A DNA stretch of 64,000 nt from Isochrysis galbana (lineage: Eukaryota > Haptophyta > Isochrysidales > Isochrysidaceae). The DNA is taken from the NCBI GenBank assembly GCA_018136815.1, contig CM030939.1, positions 2,845,419 to 2,909,418 on the forward strand. Reading direction: 5' to 3'. The notes beneath the pieces are model-generated. The model was not told where the DNA came from. It ran no database searches and saw only the letters and a program-made list of their open reading frames with translations. The number at the start of each line of letters is the position of its first letter. Within the stretch, counting starts at the first letter, position 1. A program made the translations under genes and the position numbers. Positions 1 to 10,527 of the stretch are shown piece by piece.

Positions 1-2335
1 GCGCGCGCGTGCCGCCCACCCTTCACTCTTGGCAACCTGCGCTAGAGCTATCATATCTGTGGGCGGCAGCAACTCAAGGACCCTGACTCTGCTCCACCAC
101 GCCGCGTGTTGCACGCGTTTCCCCTTTACATCACCTTGCCAAGGCCAGCTCTTGTTTTGCCCAATGACGATGCTCCCGGGAATGCCTTCGGACTCATCTC
201 TACCTGGGAGCGCTGCCGCCCACGCCGAAGGGTATCGAGTGAAGTCGTAGTGGTAGAGTGAGGCTTTGAAGACGCGAGGTGGTCTTCCTTGCGGGAATGC
301 CGCTCGGTATGCTGGGAGGTCTAGTAAAGCCTGCACATTGGGAGCGTCATTCCCGAGCTTCCAAAGCAAACGAAGAAGCCAAGGGCTCGAGTAGAAAACA
401 TCTCTGCCGCGCAATGCGGCGAACCACAGCTGCCAGTCGAGGCGTGGCTGGTGTGGTGCCGTGCGCCGCGGCGGCCTCTCGGGTGCGCCGGGCGCATACC
501 TCCACGGCAGCGGCACCCACGTTTCACCGCCATCTGAGGATGCCTCAATTTCGATAGCCGGCACGGCCACCACAGAAAGTGGCTGACCTCCCCACTGGTG
601 CTTGGCGCCGATGTGTGAAGACGGCACGTGGCCCACTCCCGTCATTCGCCGGAAGAGCCCGTAGCCGCTTGAGATGTGGAATGACTGCAGGGCTCTCGAG
701 GCTTGTCTAGCTGCGGCGGACATTACAGGCGGCCCGGGAATGGGTATGGGAGAATTCGACAACCGCGATAATGGCTGCAAGCACAACACTAGCCAACTGC
801 ACGCCAAGGCGCATCGGAAGAGGCGGCACTCACATTCGGTCAGACGGCTGATGCGGGGTCCAGGAGATGGATTGAAGGCATGTGCTATACCGTAGGCAAG
901 CTGGAAGATGAAGAGAGCCGAAATCCCGCAGCGACTCGTGAAAGCGTTGACGACCGCGGTAGCAGTGGCCGGTGTGAGCAGGTTCCGCAAGTGTGCGCCA
1001 TTGGGTGACAGCACGAGCGCACTCATAAAGCTTAGCCAGCGAGTGGGATTGGAGAGGAGCGGCGGTGGTTCCAGGAATACTTGCAGCTCGAAAGACCAGG
1101 CCGTGGCGGCACCAAGTGCGCAGAGAGAGAGGAGGACCAGGGATATGCGTCCAATCGTCGAGCTGGCCGTGCGCTCTAGCAATAGCAAAGGTGCTCCGAG
1201 CATCGCACCCAAGCCACCAAGCGCTTGACCATCCATATCAAAATCGGCGTCGGCAGCGGGGAGCAAGAGTGCCAATGTGTGCAGGTTAAACCAATTGTAG
1301 TTGCCCGTCAACATGATGCCGAGCTGCAAAGGCACCTGCTTGACGAGTGTGCACGGAGAGCGATGGAGCACCTTGCAAAGAAGGGACATGCTGGATGGCG
1401 AGTGGGAGCACGCCTAGCTAGAAATTTTGGGCGCATTGGCTCACCTGTATCAAAATTCCTACGATTCGCACAGGGCGTAAGGGCACCAGCAGCAAGAACG
1501 GCGCGAAGAGTTCAGTGATAAACATCACGGCGACGCCCGCGCGCAGAACCAACGGTGGAAGCGAATGCGCCAGCCACGCCTCTGGTGTGGGCAGGCAAGA
1601 GCTTGCAAAGTGGTACTCTAGTGCGGTCAGCCTCTGCCACGTTGGGCACTCGGCAGTGAGCTTCACAACACCGCTCATCAACATGAACTTGACCCACTGG
1701 GCGCGCATGAGCCACGCTACTGCCGGCTCAGGGCGTGCCGCCGCGCCGGGCTCTGCAGACCCGCTTTCGCGCCTCCAGGACCACACGCGAGGGATGCTGA
1801 ATGTCCATGGTGCATAGAGGCACGAGGCTGCACCTGTTTCGAGTAGGAAGACGTCCCACTGGAAGCGGAGCCACTCACCGCCCGAGAGGAAGAGACTGAG
1901 GTAGCAAAGGTAGCACGTCAGGCACAGAAGGCCGTGATGGTGTCCCATGCTGAGCAACACTCCACACATGAGACCAAGCAGCGCGACTGATTCTAGCACA
2001 TCGTCCGTGTCGAGGCCGCGCAGTAGGCTGGATTCGAAGCAGAGGACGCATGGCACGGTAGTGAAGCGCTGAAGTGCCTCGGCCGCGCTGCCCGCTCGCG
2101 CGCCACCCGAGATGCGCGCCCAGAGTTCAGCAGCAGGAGTGAGGCCGTCTGCACCGAGTAGTCCGCCAAACTGAAGCCAGTATGAGCCAAAGGCGAGGGC
2201 CCAGACGGCGCCGAAGGCGGAAAGGAAGGCTCCACGGGCTGACGGGACGCGATGTGTGCGAGCCAGCCCGCGAGCTACCTCGTGCTGCGAGGCAGAGCAG
2301 TGCGGAGGCAGCCCAGCAGCGGCGGCGTCGAGCAT
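1..2335 (-). CDS. Lipase maturation factor family protein (3' end runs off window)
   Basis: Two exons on the minus strand: 2335-1445 and 1335 down to the window edge. The 109-nt intron has a GTGAGC donor and a GCAG acceptor, and both exons join in phase 0. At least 742 codons are visible without a stop. Lipase maturation factors are multi-pass ER membrane proteins that in animals help secreted lipases fold; the algal substrate is unknown. Family marks seen in order: an SYWLQFGGLLGADGL stretch near the N-terminus, FQWDVFLLETG, VKFMLMSGVVKLTAECPTW, TALEYHF, MLTGNYNWFN at the start of exon 2, HQPRLDWQLWFAAL, and WWSRVRVLELLPP near the C-terminus. Human LMF proteins are about 570-710 residues, so nearly the whole protein should be here. 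I chose the ATG at 2335. The frame stays open upstream to 2752, but that part is proline/serine-rich low-complexity sequence unlike the family. Family call is confident; the 3' end is not seen. Confidence 0.88.
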
Positions 2336-3765
2336 CGGAGCGCGCGCACCGCGCCGCTCGCGGCTACCGTCCGCCCGCGCGCTCTCGCCTCCCCCCCCCC
2401 GACAGTAAGAAGTTATGGTAGACCAGCACCATTGGGGGGGGGGGGGAGGGCAGAGGGGGGGAATCAGCTGCCGAGAGGAGTAGGAATCAAGCAGGGAGAG
2501 AAAAGAAGCGAGGGGGAGAGAGAAGAAACTCCGCGAGAGAGGAGAGAGAGATGGAGAAAAAGCACAACCACAGGGGGAAGGCGGAGGGGGGAACAGACAT
2601 CTGGGGTGGGGTGGGGAGTAGCGCGGAATGTTTCGCGGAGGCAAAGGGAGCCCCACCCCCCTCTCGCCCCTCGCCCCCCCGCCCTCCCCTCCCCTGCACT
2701 CGCCGACAGTACCACCAAATGGCAAGACAGCAAGGCGTCGTATCAGCTGCATGAGTTGGTCCTCGTCAGATGCTCAAACGCAATGAATGGCACATTCAGG
2801 CATGCCTTGAAAGTTGACAGGTGTCGTCTGTCAATTGTCAATTGACCAATGAGTTAGGAAGAACGTTAAGTTGTCGTGCGTCGTGCTACCCTTAGAGTTT
2901 GAGAAGTCAACTTTGTTGACTTCTTCAACTAGATAGGTATAAAAACGAGGCCCCTCAGTTTCAGTTCAGTAATTGAGTCGTGAGTCGGGTGCACCTCGTG
3001 CATGTGCATGGATGCTGCATGATCGACATCCTCGCTGCTGATGAGTGCAAGGTGTACCGATGAGGAGGAGGGCCCCCATACGTACCCCTGTGGATGATGC
3101 AAGGCACGCCCACCCCACCCACCCGGGCGGAGAGCGGAGAGCGTGGTACCGGATGAAGGCAGATGGCAAGCCGCCTCATGGCTCATGGGCGAACCAAGTA
3201 TAAACTATAAACTTAGTTGAATGCTAAGAGGTGAGAGGAAAAGGTATTTTTATATGGAAGAGATGAGTTTTTTTTTCGAAGGGATTGAGAGATGCAAATC
3301 GAGCTTCACAAAGATATACACCGGGTCTCGTAGTGTTTACTACGGCTACTATAATATTGGTTACGTTTACCTATACACTACTGTACAATTAACACGTATA
3401 TTTTTATAAATAAAACATCGTGGATCGTGGTACACTTTCGACGGAACGCGACCTAAGTCCTAAGTGCCACAAAGTGCTCGCTTTTGGAAAGATGGATGCG
3501 CAGATAATAGACAATCGACGCGGTCCATCGCAACCAAGTATAAACTTAGTTGATGAATACATGTACATGATAAATGTGGATAAGCTGATTAAACTTCAGG
3601 CCTCCAGCTTGAGACTCCTTGTGCACGTAGTAGAATCAGTGATGCTCACCTGTCTGGGAAAGGCGGCGTGCGCCGTACAAGGCGGCAGGAAAAATGCTGT
3701 GGTTGCTAAGCTAATGCAATGAGACGCGATGATTTCGAAGCCATCGGAGAGTCTTGGCCATATGC
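2336..3765. other. Intergenic stretch with low-complexity tracts and hairpin repeat ends
   Basis: No convincing gene. 2390-2720 is G/A- and C-rich low-complexity sequence upstream of the LMF-like gene. Near 2832-2844 are two overlapping copies of TGTCAATTG. Two copies of the terminal-hairpin motif AACCAAG...CTTAGTT lie near 3194-3218 and 3531-3551 (see findings). Confidence 0.5.
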
Positions 3766-5343
3766 TCATGACATCATGGAAGTGCGACATGGTACATCCT
3801 CTAGAGCTTGTAATGGTTGTACAATCGTCCCATCTTCAGGGTGCCCCGGCCCCTCCCAGCGGTCCTGATCCGTCCTGCGTGGCAGGCCGCTTTCGCAAAT
3901 GAGACGCACGTCTGACATCCCCCAGATGGCAACATATCTAAAAAAAGCGGTATCGCAAGGGAGCCCGTGAGTACTGCAATCAATTGCTACGTCGCTCAAC
4001 ACCCTCGAACATGGGCGAACGTGCCGGTTGCGTCTGGGACATGAACGTTTCAAGGCTTCAAGCAGACAAAAAGGCATGCTGGTGGGGCACGTACGTTGAG
4101 ATCAGAAAGAGCGACGCAAACTCTGAGGCGATAGAGCGCACATTAGCATAAAGTGTGCAGCGCGACTTGCGGCACTGCCCTCGATGTAGCGCCACGTATT
4201 CCGGAGGGAGAAGCCGTTCAGCATCGGCGCTCAACGTGTTGTTGAAGTAAGCACAGCGGTAGTGCGTTGGCCGTACGATAGCTTCACACGCTGCCGGCGG
4301 AAGCACAGGCCATGCCTCGCATGCCGATGGCGACTCGGAGAGAGGCGCACAGTAGTCCGTGACGTCGGCATGCGCTCGCAGGATGCCAAAGTTGAGCGAC
4401 GCACCACTCGCAAGCGCGACATGCACCAGCCTCACAGCGACTAGCCGCCAACCGCCCCCTCTGCTGACAATGCGACGGCGCTCCATACAAATCCACACGA
4501 ATGGAGTCGCCACAGTCAGAATGCATGCGCATGACAAGCCAAACGCGTGAAGGGCGTATGCGGCCACGTAGACGAAATTGAGGTTGACGTCGTCGCTCCT
4601 TTCGAGATGCTCTGGGTAGATGGCCGTCAGAAGAATTGCCAGCGTGCCCGTGCACATCGCAGCGCGCAAGCGACCGTGCGAACGCGTGTGCACCTTGAGT
4701 GAGCCAAGCTCGCGCAACAGCATCGTGGACAACAGCAAGAGGGTCGAGAACATGAAGACGTACCTAGATGGGGTAGGCAGTACGAGGGTCAAGCTCGGCA
4801 TACGAGGGTGAAGCTAGGCACATATTGTGAATTTCCATCCCGGAATCTGCTTCGTGCGTTCGACCAGGCCGGCTCCCAGCGCTGCACGCGGCTGGCAGGG
4901 CAGACTATTCCTCTTCTGCGTTCTCACCCCTCAAAGTAGTAACTGCCACACACGCACGAGATGGAGCCGCAGCCTCCGAGAGCGGTGTCGCAGGGTGAGG
5001 GCGTGAGAAGAAGAAGCAGCGTGAAGGGGACTATCGTGAGCACAAGCGTCGTGAGCGTGCCGAGCACGCCCGAGGCAAGGCACAGAGAGGGAAGTCCACA
5101 CGGTGCGCAGAGCGGCGGTCTTCCGCCCTCATCCGCGAGGCAGGGTAGAGCGATAGAGAGAAAGATGGGACCAATCAACAGCACTAATAGCCACAGTACC
5201 TCCCACAACTCCAAACTGCCCGCACACGCCCACGCCTCGCCCACGCATACGCTGGCGCGGGCACACGGAGCCGCAGGCGGCAGCGTCATCCGGCCGCCGC
5301 GCGCGCCAGACGGCGCGAGAGACACTTCTTCACGCTTCTTCAA
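3766..5343 (-). CDS. Unassigned multi-pass membrane protein, three exons
   Basis: Exons on the minus strand: 5343-4928, 4763-4095 and 3973-3766. Donors are GTGAGA and GTACGT; acceptors are TAG and GCAG. Both junctions restore the frame exactly: two bases plus one complete a Gly codon at the first and a Thr codon at the second. The stop is TGA at 3766. The protein is about 430 residues. Hydrophobic segments include WLLVLLIGPIFLSIALPCL, LTTLVLTIVPFTLLLLL, VFMFSTLLLLSTMLL, a long one around YALHAFGLSCACILTVATPF, and VRLVHVALASGASLNFGI. Between later segments is a Cys-containing loop with an N-glycosylation site (FNNTLS), which suggests the secretory pathway. The tail (about 70 residues) is polar. 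I do not recognise the family; the layout loosely recalls Frag1/DRAM-type membrane proteins, but I see no diagnostic motif. The start at 5343 is the first Met of the open frame and could be later. Confidence 0.6.
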
Positions 5344-5665
5344 GAAAAGCTCGTACTCCTACCCTCCGTTTCTCTGAATAGTTTATTGAAATATCTCCTA
5401 CTCCTACTAGTACTCTCGTCTGACCCGTTCTTGAGTTCTTGATCGTATCCGGATTTAGTAATGTTTCGCAATTTATTGTAAAGTTGTTAGTATTGGACAT
5501 GTTTGTTATTCTTCTTATTCGTGTACATATATTTTTTATGCACCACTTCGAGCGGGATGAGAGACATGCATACCCCCTCTTGCCAAACGAGTGGGTTGGG
5601 TAGCTACCCTCATGATCCCCACGACCTCACCCTCCTGCCCCAAATCGAGTGAATGGAGTGTTTCA
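5344..5665. other. Intergenic, AT-richer stretch
   Basis: Presumed upstream region of the membrane-protein gene. It is much richer in A and T than its surroundings. No gene or clear motif seen. Confidence 0.4.
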
Positions 5666-5681
5666 ACATGTGAAGTGTCAA
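5666..5681. repeat. Target-site duplication, left copy (LINE 1)
   Basis: ACATGTGAAGTGTCAA occurs here and, with no mismatch, at 7549-7564. The pair brackets the LINE exactly. Confidence 0.9.
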
Positions 5682-7548
5682 AAAAAAACTTCTTAATATT
5701 CTCGCCGCGCGCGCGACCCTGCACAACCTCCCTGTAGCCACGCCCGCTTTCCTTACCACTCCTCCACCTGCCTCGCGGCGCGTCCCCTCGTGCTCTACCT
5801 AGGGGCTGGGTGGAGTAAGTTTCCAGTGGCAGACGGTGTGTACCGGTCCCCCCTTCCTTCTACGCCGCCGGGCTACCGGTTCCCTCTTGGTTCTTCTTGC
5901 GCCGGGTGCCGGGCGTCTGCTGTGCGGAGTGTCTGCTGTGGGTGCCTACCGGGTTAGAAGCGATGCGCCTCGGGGGAGCGCTCGTTTTCAGGCGAGCCGC
6001 TCCACCATGTCGAGCGCTTGTGCTATCAGCTTCAGGTTCACACTCATGATTAGGTTCCCTTTGTCGTCAGTCTTGTATACGGGGGTGCTGAGGTCCCGTG
6101 GAGACTTGATCTTCGGCTTCCTGCCCTGGGAGGCCTTGTTTGTGTGCATGGTCAAGGTTCCGCTTGGGGGCCCAAGGCCTCTGACGAGGACCGTGAACCT
6201 GCTCAGGGTTCTTTCGATAACCGGCACGTGGTGGAATGAGTAGTGATCGAATTCTACTCTATAGAAGTCGCCTATTATGTGTCTCCATGCTATTAGGTAT
6301 AGGGCTTTTAGGCTATCGGGTGTAGGTGTGTTCGGGTATGCGAACCGTCTGTCTTTGATCTTCTGGTTTGTCGATCTGTCGCTCGCGGGGGTGAACCCCG
6401 CCACGGCCTCTATGGTTTGGAATATCCGAACCGTGGAGGAGCATCTGGCTAGGTGTGTAGAATCCTCGCGATGTTTTCCACATAGTCTACATTTCGTGGT
6501 GGCTGCCGTCGCGAACCGGTTTCGTGTGCCCAGCCTTCTGTGGGTGATGTGCTTAAAGTGCGGGTGTTTATCAGTGTGTTTTAGTAAGGGGTGGGTGTAG
6601 AGTTGTGCCACATGTTTCCATTCGTCGTGCGTCATTTCTAGCTTCCGCGTCCATGTTTCTCGCGCCGGCTGTGGCTTGGCGCAGGGGTTGCTCTTTATGA
6701 GCTCGCGCGTTATGTCTGACACGGTGACTTGGTCCAGCTGTGTTTTCCCGTCATCAAGTGTGTATTCGTCCGCTAGGGGGTATTCTAGATGTTTCGGGCC
6801 TTTCAGCCCGTTCGCCCATGTGGCGGGGGCGTGGTATTGTTCCTCCTCGCCCGGTTTTGCTACCTCAGTGGTGTCCGTTGTCTCGCCTAGGTAGTTAGTG
6901 TTTGTGTATATCCATATATTGTTCTTTTTAGTTATATAGGTGTCACTCTCGGAGACCCTGATTTCTCTCATTGCTTCCCCCGTCGAGGATGTGTCACCCG
7001 GCGTTTCCGGCCGTGTCGCCGGGGGGGCCGGGTCAGGTGGCGGGGTGTCTCTCGCTTCTTTGAGAAGGCGCGAGGCTTGTTGTACTACGTGCTCCCACGA
7101 GTCGAGAAATTCCGACTTGTTTATTCTTTTTCCTTCGTGCTCGAAGACTTCGGGAAGGTGTTCCAGGTATTGTGCACATTCTTCGCGCGTGTACGGTGTA
7201 GTGAATGTCACGTCTTTGAAGACATTGTGGGCGACGTGCGTTTGTAGGGATTCCCATAGGCTGATCCACGCTGCGCGTTTTAGCGGCGGCGGTTCGTGAG
7301 GGTTGTGCCAAAGTGGTTGGGATAACGCCCCTTCTCTCGTGAGGCGTGAGCGGCGGATTTCCAAGGACCTAAAATTTGTTAGGGCATCCTTCCAGAACCA
7401 GAACGTCGGCAGTGCTGGGTTCCCCTTTATACTGCGGGTGAGCGTCTTGGGGGGTACCGTGGAGAGGACGGCTCCGCGGCCGAGTCCGGTGCGGCAGAAC
7501 CACGCGTCTAGCGCGTGTTTCCATATAGCTTTCCTCGCGTTCAGGTAG
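5682..7548 (-). mobile_element. 5'-truncated non-LTR retrotransposon (LINE), copy 1
   Basis: A 1.87-kb insertion bounded by perfect 16-bp target-site duplications. The sense strand is minus. Its 5' end is cut at 7548 and its 3' end lies at 5682. An open frame from 7548 to 5988 encodes the C-terminal part of a LINE reverse-transcriptase polyprotein. Near its end is CRLCGKHREDSTHLARC, a C-x2-C-x8-H-x3-C finger typical of the tail of non-LTR polyproteins, then a conserved block around KALYLIAWRHIIGDFYR. The catalytic YxDD part is not present; it would lie in the lost 5' portion. The 3' untranslated part (about 300 nt) ends on the sense strand in a T-run, not an A-run. The frame is intact over more than 500 codons and the duplications are identical, so the insertion looks recent. 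A second copy is at 19678-21422. Confidence 0.85.
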
Positions 7549-7564
7549 ACATGTGAAGTGTCAA
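7549..7564. repeat. Target-site duplication, right copy (LINE 1)
   Basis: Exact match to 5666-5681, directly after the truncated 5' end of the LINE. Confidence 0.9.
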
Positions 7565-8141
7565 GTTGAGTCAAGTAACCTCCAGGTGACAACGCAAGGT
7601 GCTAGCAGGGATGGGGATAATTGAACGTTGGTGTAATGAAGACAACAAAAAAACCGTCACGAAACACCTAAGCGTCCGCGATTTTGAGGAATTCATACCT
7701 GTGCCCGGTACTATCTAGGCAATTCTGAACTAACGACCTGACAGCTGACGGAGTAACATACGCTCATTATAGTTTTGAGGCATCGGATTGACCAACCTCA
7801 GTGTGACGTTAGCTAGTGTATTGATGCGGTGTGACAATTGATTTGTCATATGTCATATGAGTTTGAAGCTTCAAATTCTCTTCGAGAGCGTCTTGCCGCT
7901 TCGCAAGGGCGTCAAGTAACTTTCGCGAAAGTTGGACGTGAGGGGCCGCCCGCATAGCGTTTTCGTATGTAACGTTGGTGTGATTACAGTGGGAGAAAAA
8001 ATTACGTGAGGCGACAAGCGTCTAATCACCCACCAACAAAGGACATGCAAAGAAAGGCGCTTCAATCAATCGTCATCCACCCCACACACACACTCTTACA
8101 TCCACTTTGACGCGAGCATCGATGGGGATATGCTTCCGGGA
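7565..8141. other. Intergenic, no gene seen
   Basis: Unique-looking sequence with a short CATATGTCATATGAG inverted patch near 7847. No coding signal recognised. Confidence 0.4.
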
Positions 8142-8310
8142 GGTGATGGCGATTGAATGAACGCTTTTCCATGTGTAAGCTGATGGTGCTTGAAGGCTTT
8201 TCCATGCGGTGGGGGTGATGGCGATTGAACGCGTTCCCACGTGTAGGCTGATGGTGATTGAACGCTTTTCTATGCTATGGGTGATGGTGATTGAGCGCTT
8301 CTCGCCTAAG
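8142..8310. repeat. Degenerate minisatellite, about five units
   Basis: Units built around GATGGTGATTGAACGCTTTT followed by CCATG or CTATG, about 40 bp each, with substitutions and small indels between units. No open frame of interest. Confidence 0.65.
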
Positions 8311-8394
8311 TAAGAGGGGAGGAGGCAGGGCGCGGGAAGGGGACACGCTCTAAATAAAGAGATAGAGCGTGCGGCATGGTGAGTGAAGCTCCCT

Positions 8395-8515
8395 TTATCC
8401 ACGACAGGTTGTATAGGCCCACCCAGGGGCCAGGGGGTGTCTGCGATGCGAGAGAGGGGAGTGCGAGGCCCCATTGGCCATTGGCCTCCAACTTATAAAA
8501 GTAGTTGAAGGCTGA
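8395..8515 (-). repeat. Repeat family B copy (TATAAAA hairpin end)
   Basis: The block with AGGCCCACCC, GGGGGTGTCTGCGATGC and CCAACTTATAAAAGTAGTTG is shared, with divergence, with 21535-21630 (same orientation) and 52912-53010 (opposite orientation). The constant end is the hairpin side near 8500. Confidence 0.55.
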
Positions 8516-9402
8516 TGTACTGATATCAGTACAAGCCTGAAGCCTGCTAAGCTATATCATTATAACCTAAAAAAAAAGCGCCCCAACGGCGTGAACCGTG
8601 AACGCGGCGCACGGGAGTGTGGCCAACGACCTGGCGCGCGCGCGCTCTCTCTCTCTGGCCAGAGCGCAACATGCATCTCTTCGACTCCAGGGCGATCCCG
8701 TCATGCGTCGAGCGTCGATGGTCGATGGTCTAGCCCCGAGTGAGATTGTGTGCGTCTGAGAGCGCGAGAGTGAGCGCGCGACAGTCCTCGTCGTCGGCTT
8801 GCGCTTGTTTGAGCACGCACAGCGGCCGAAGGACGAAGGAGAAGGAGTACCGGTCTCACGTCTCAAAGTGCCAGTACCAGTCGAGCGATTGAGATGCACG
8901 ATTGCGAATGAATGGTGCGGGGCTTCCCCCGCCACGACTGTCTCGATCCCGCGCTAAAAGGAACTCAAAAGAGTTCTCGGCGCCGCGCGAGCGGTCGCGC
9001 TACGTTACTTGATACCGATAGTAGCTCTTTAGAGGGTGGCGTAGCTGCTCACACCCGCGCTTGCGCTAACTCACATTTGATTGTCATCATCACACTCTCC
9101 GATGTCACTGGTACTGCCGGAGAAGAGATCAGTGGGGTTAGAAAAGAATTTCGGGCCTAATGAGCTTATTGTAGTTCGCCAAGTGCTAGTGGTGCTTGTG
9201 AAGGTGGGCTAGTGGCTACGGTGATGCGGCGAACGTGGATACACACAAGGCTGTGCGCGTGGAGGTCTTGTGATGTCCAGATCTGAGCTAGCGAGGACTC
9301 CGTGCGCTACGGGAGGGTGCATATGCAATGCAACGGTCGCTACGCCTTACGAGGACGAGAAGTCGGCCGATATGAACAGCTTTTGGGGCAGATGCCTAGG
9401 AT
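8516..9402. other. Intergenic between repeat B and PTOX
   Basis: Mixed sequence with short open frames rich in Arg and Ser on the minus strand (8567-8935); none shows a recognisable domain. It includes the 3' flank of the plastid terminal oxidase gene. Nothing else seen. Confidence 0.35.
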
Positions 9403-10527
9403 TCACTCTTGCTCGTTGATCTGCTTCGCCCATTTCTTCCACATCTTTCTGCGTTCTTCGCGATCGATGTTGATCGAGGGTTCGTTCAAATAGGCAACGT
9501 GCGGGCTGCATACCCGTTCGCCGAGGACGGCATAGTTCTGGCACGCCTGCATCGTCAGCACATGCTCGCTCTCGTCCTCGCAAATGTTGACGAAGACATC
9601 GAGCAGAGAGTCGCATGTGGGACGACGTGAGCCCGGCGGACGCATCTGAAAGTCGTCAAAGATATAGAGGTCGCCTTCAGTGTAGTACGACCTGGCGACT
9701 GCTGGTGGGGGAAGAGTCGCGAGGCGCTCGCGGTTCTGCTTCACGAACGTAGAGTACGTGTCGACGGCGTGGGCCTCGAGCAGCTCCATGAATTGGTACG
9801 CGATGCGTGGCGAGCAGAGGTACACACCGATCAAGAACCAGTAGTAAACTATGGCTACATGGTATCCGAGGAAGCGATCGGACCAGAGAGCATTTCCTCC
9901 CAGGCTTTCCATGATAAGCAAATGGTGAAGCTCATTCCATTCTTCAGCATTGTGGACCTTGCGTAGCTCAGGCGCGCGCCACCAGCCAAATGACTCGTAC
10001 AAGTGGAGCATCGAGACATACGAGAAGTATGGGATTCGAGCAATAATCTCGAGGAACCAAAAGCGCTGGATCGGCCGCCCGTCGAAGAGGTTGTCGAGGA
10101 AGAGGCAGCCAAGGTCGTACAGCCCGCGCGACACGGGGTGCGCCTCGACCCGCCCACCCGCAGCCTCACGACGGATCTCGGCTTGCTTGACCGCCTCATT
10201 GGAGAGGGTGAGGCCAAGGCAGGTGGGCGGGCGTAGCGGATCGCGCTTGATGACGCCGACAGTCTCTCCGAGCTGGACGAGGATAGTCTTTCCCTGCTTG
10301 ACGAAGTTGGACCCTGCGAGCTTCCACGACGCCTCTGGCCGGTCACCGTCCAGGTAGTTCTCAAAGGGAAGCTCAATGTAGAAGTCGGGAAGTGGCACCG
10401 GCTTCTTCTTGTCGTCGAGCTGCGGCTCGGTCGAGGCTCGCGGCGGCGGCGCGCGCGCGAGGTGTGGGCGCGGCGCGTGCGGCAGCACGAGGCCTGCCGA
10501 GGTGATCGCGAGCAGTGCGCAGAGCAT
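9403..10527 (-). CDS. PTOX: Plastid terminal oxidase (alternative-oxidase-like plastoquinol oxidase)
   Basis: Single-exon gene of 374 residues. PTOX oxidises plastoquinol and reduces oxygen to water at the thylakoid membrane, serving chlororespiration, redox safety and carotenoid desaturation. All six di-iron ligands of the family can be placed: E160 (FWFLEIIARIPYF), E199 and H202 (WNELHHLLIMESLGG), E251 (ELLEAHAVDTY), E319 and H322 (CEDESEHVLTM). The aromatic-rich SMLHLYESFGWWR stretch is also typical. The first 35 or so residues (MLCALLAITSAGLVLPHAPR...) are hydrophobic then basic/proline-rich, as expected for a plastid leader. The frame is open further upstream to 11103, but that part is low-complexity and not family-like, so I start at the ATG at 10527. 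Length matches plant and algal PTOX. No frameshift or missing ligand. Confidence 0.95.
   Translation of the reverse strand: MLCALLAITSAGLVLPHAPRPHLARAPPPRASTEPQLDDKKKPVPLPDFYIELPFENYLDGDRPEASWKLAGSNFVKQGKTILVQLGETVGVIKRDPLRPPTCLGLTLSNEAVKQAEIRREAAGGRVEAHPVSRGLYDLGCLFLDNLFDGRPIQRFWFLEIIARIPYFSYVSMLHLYESFGWWRAPELRKVHNAEEWNELHHLLIMESLGGNALWSDRFLGYHVAIVYYWFLIGVYLCSPRIAYQFMELLEAHAVDTYSTFVKQNRERLATLPPPAVARSYYTEGDLYIFDDFQMRPPGSRRPTCDSLLDVFVNICEDESEHVLTMQACQNYAVLGERVCSPHVAYLNEPSINIDREERRKMWKKWAKQINEQE

Noticed and set aside
5836-7548. Plus-strand frames across LINE 1
   Set aside because: Shadows of the long minus-strand LINE frame with its CCHC finger.
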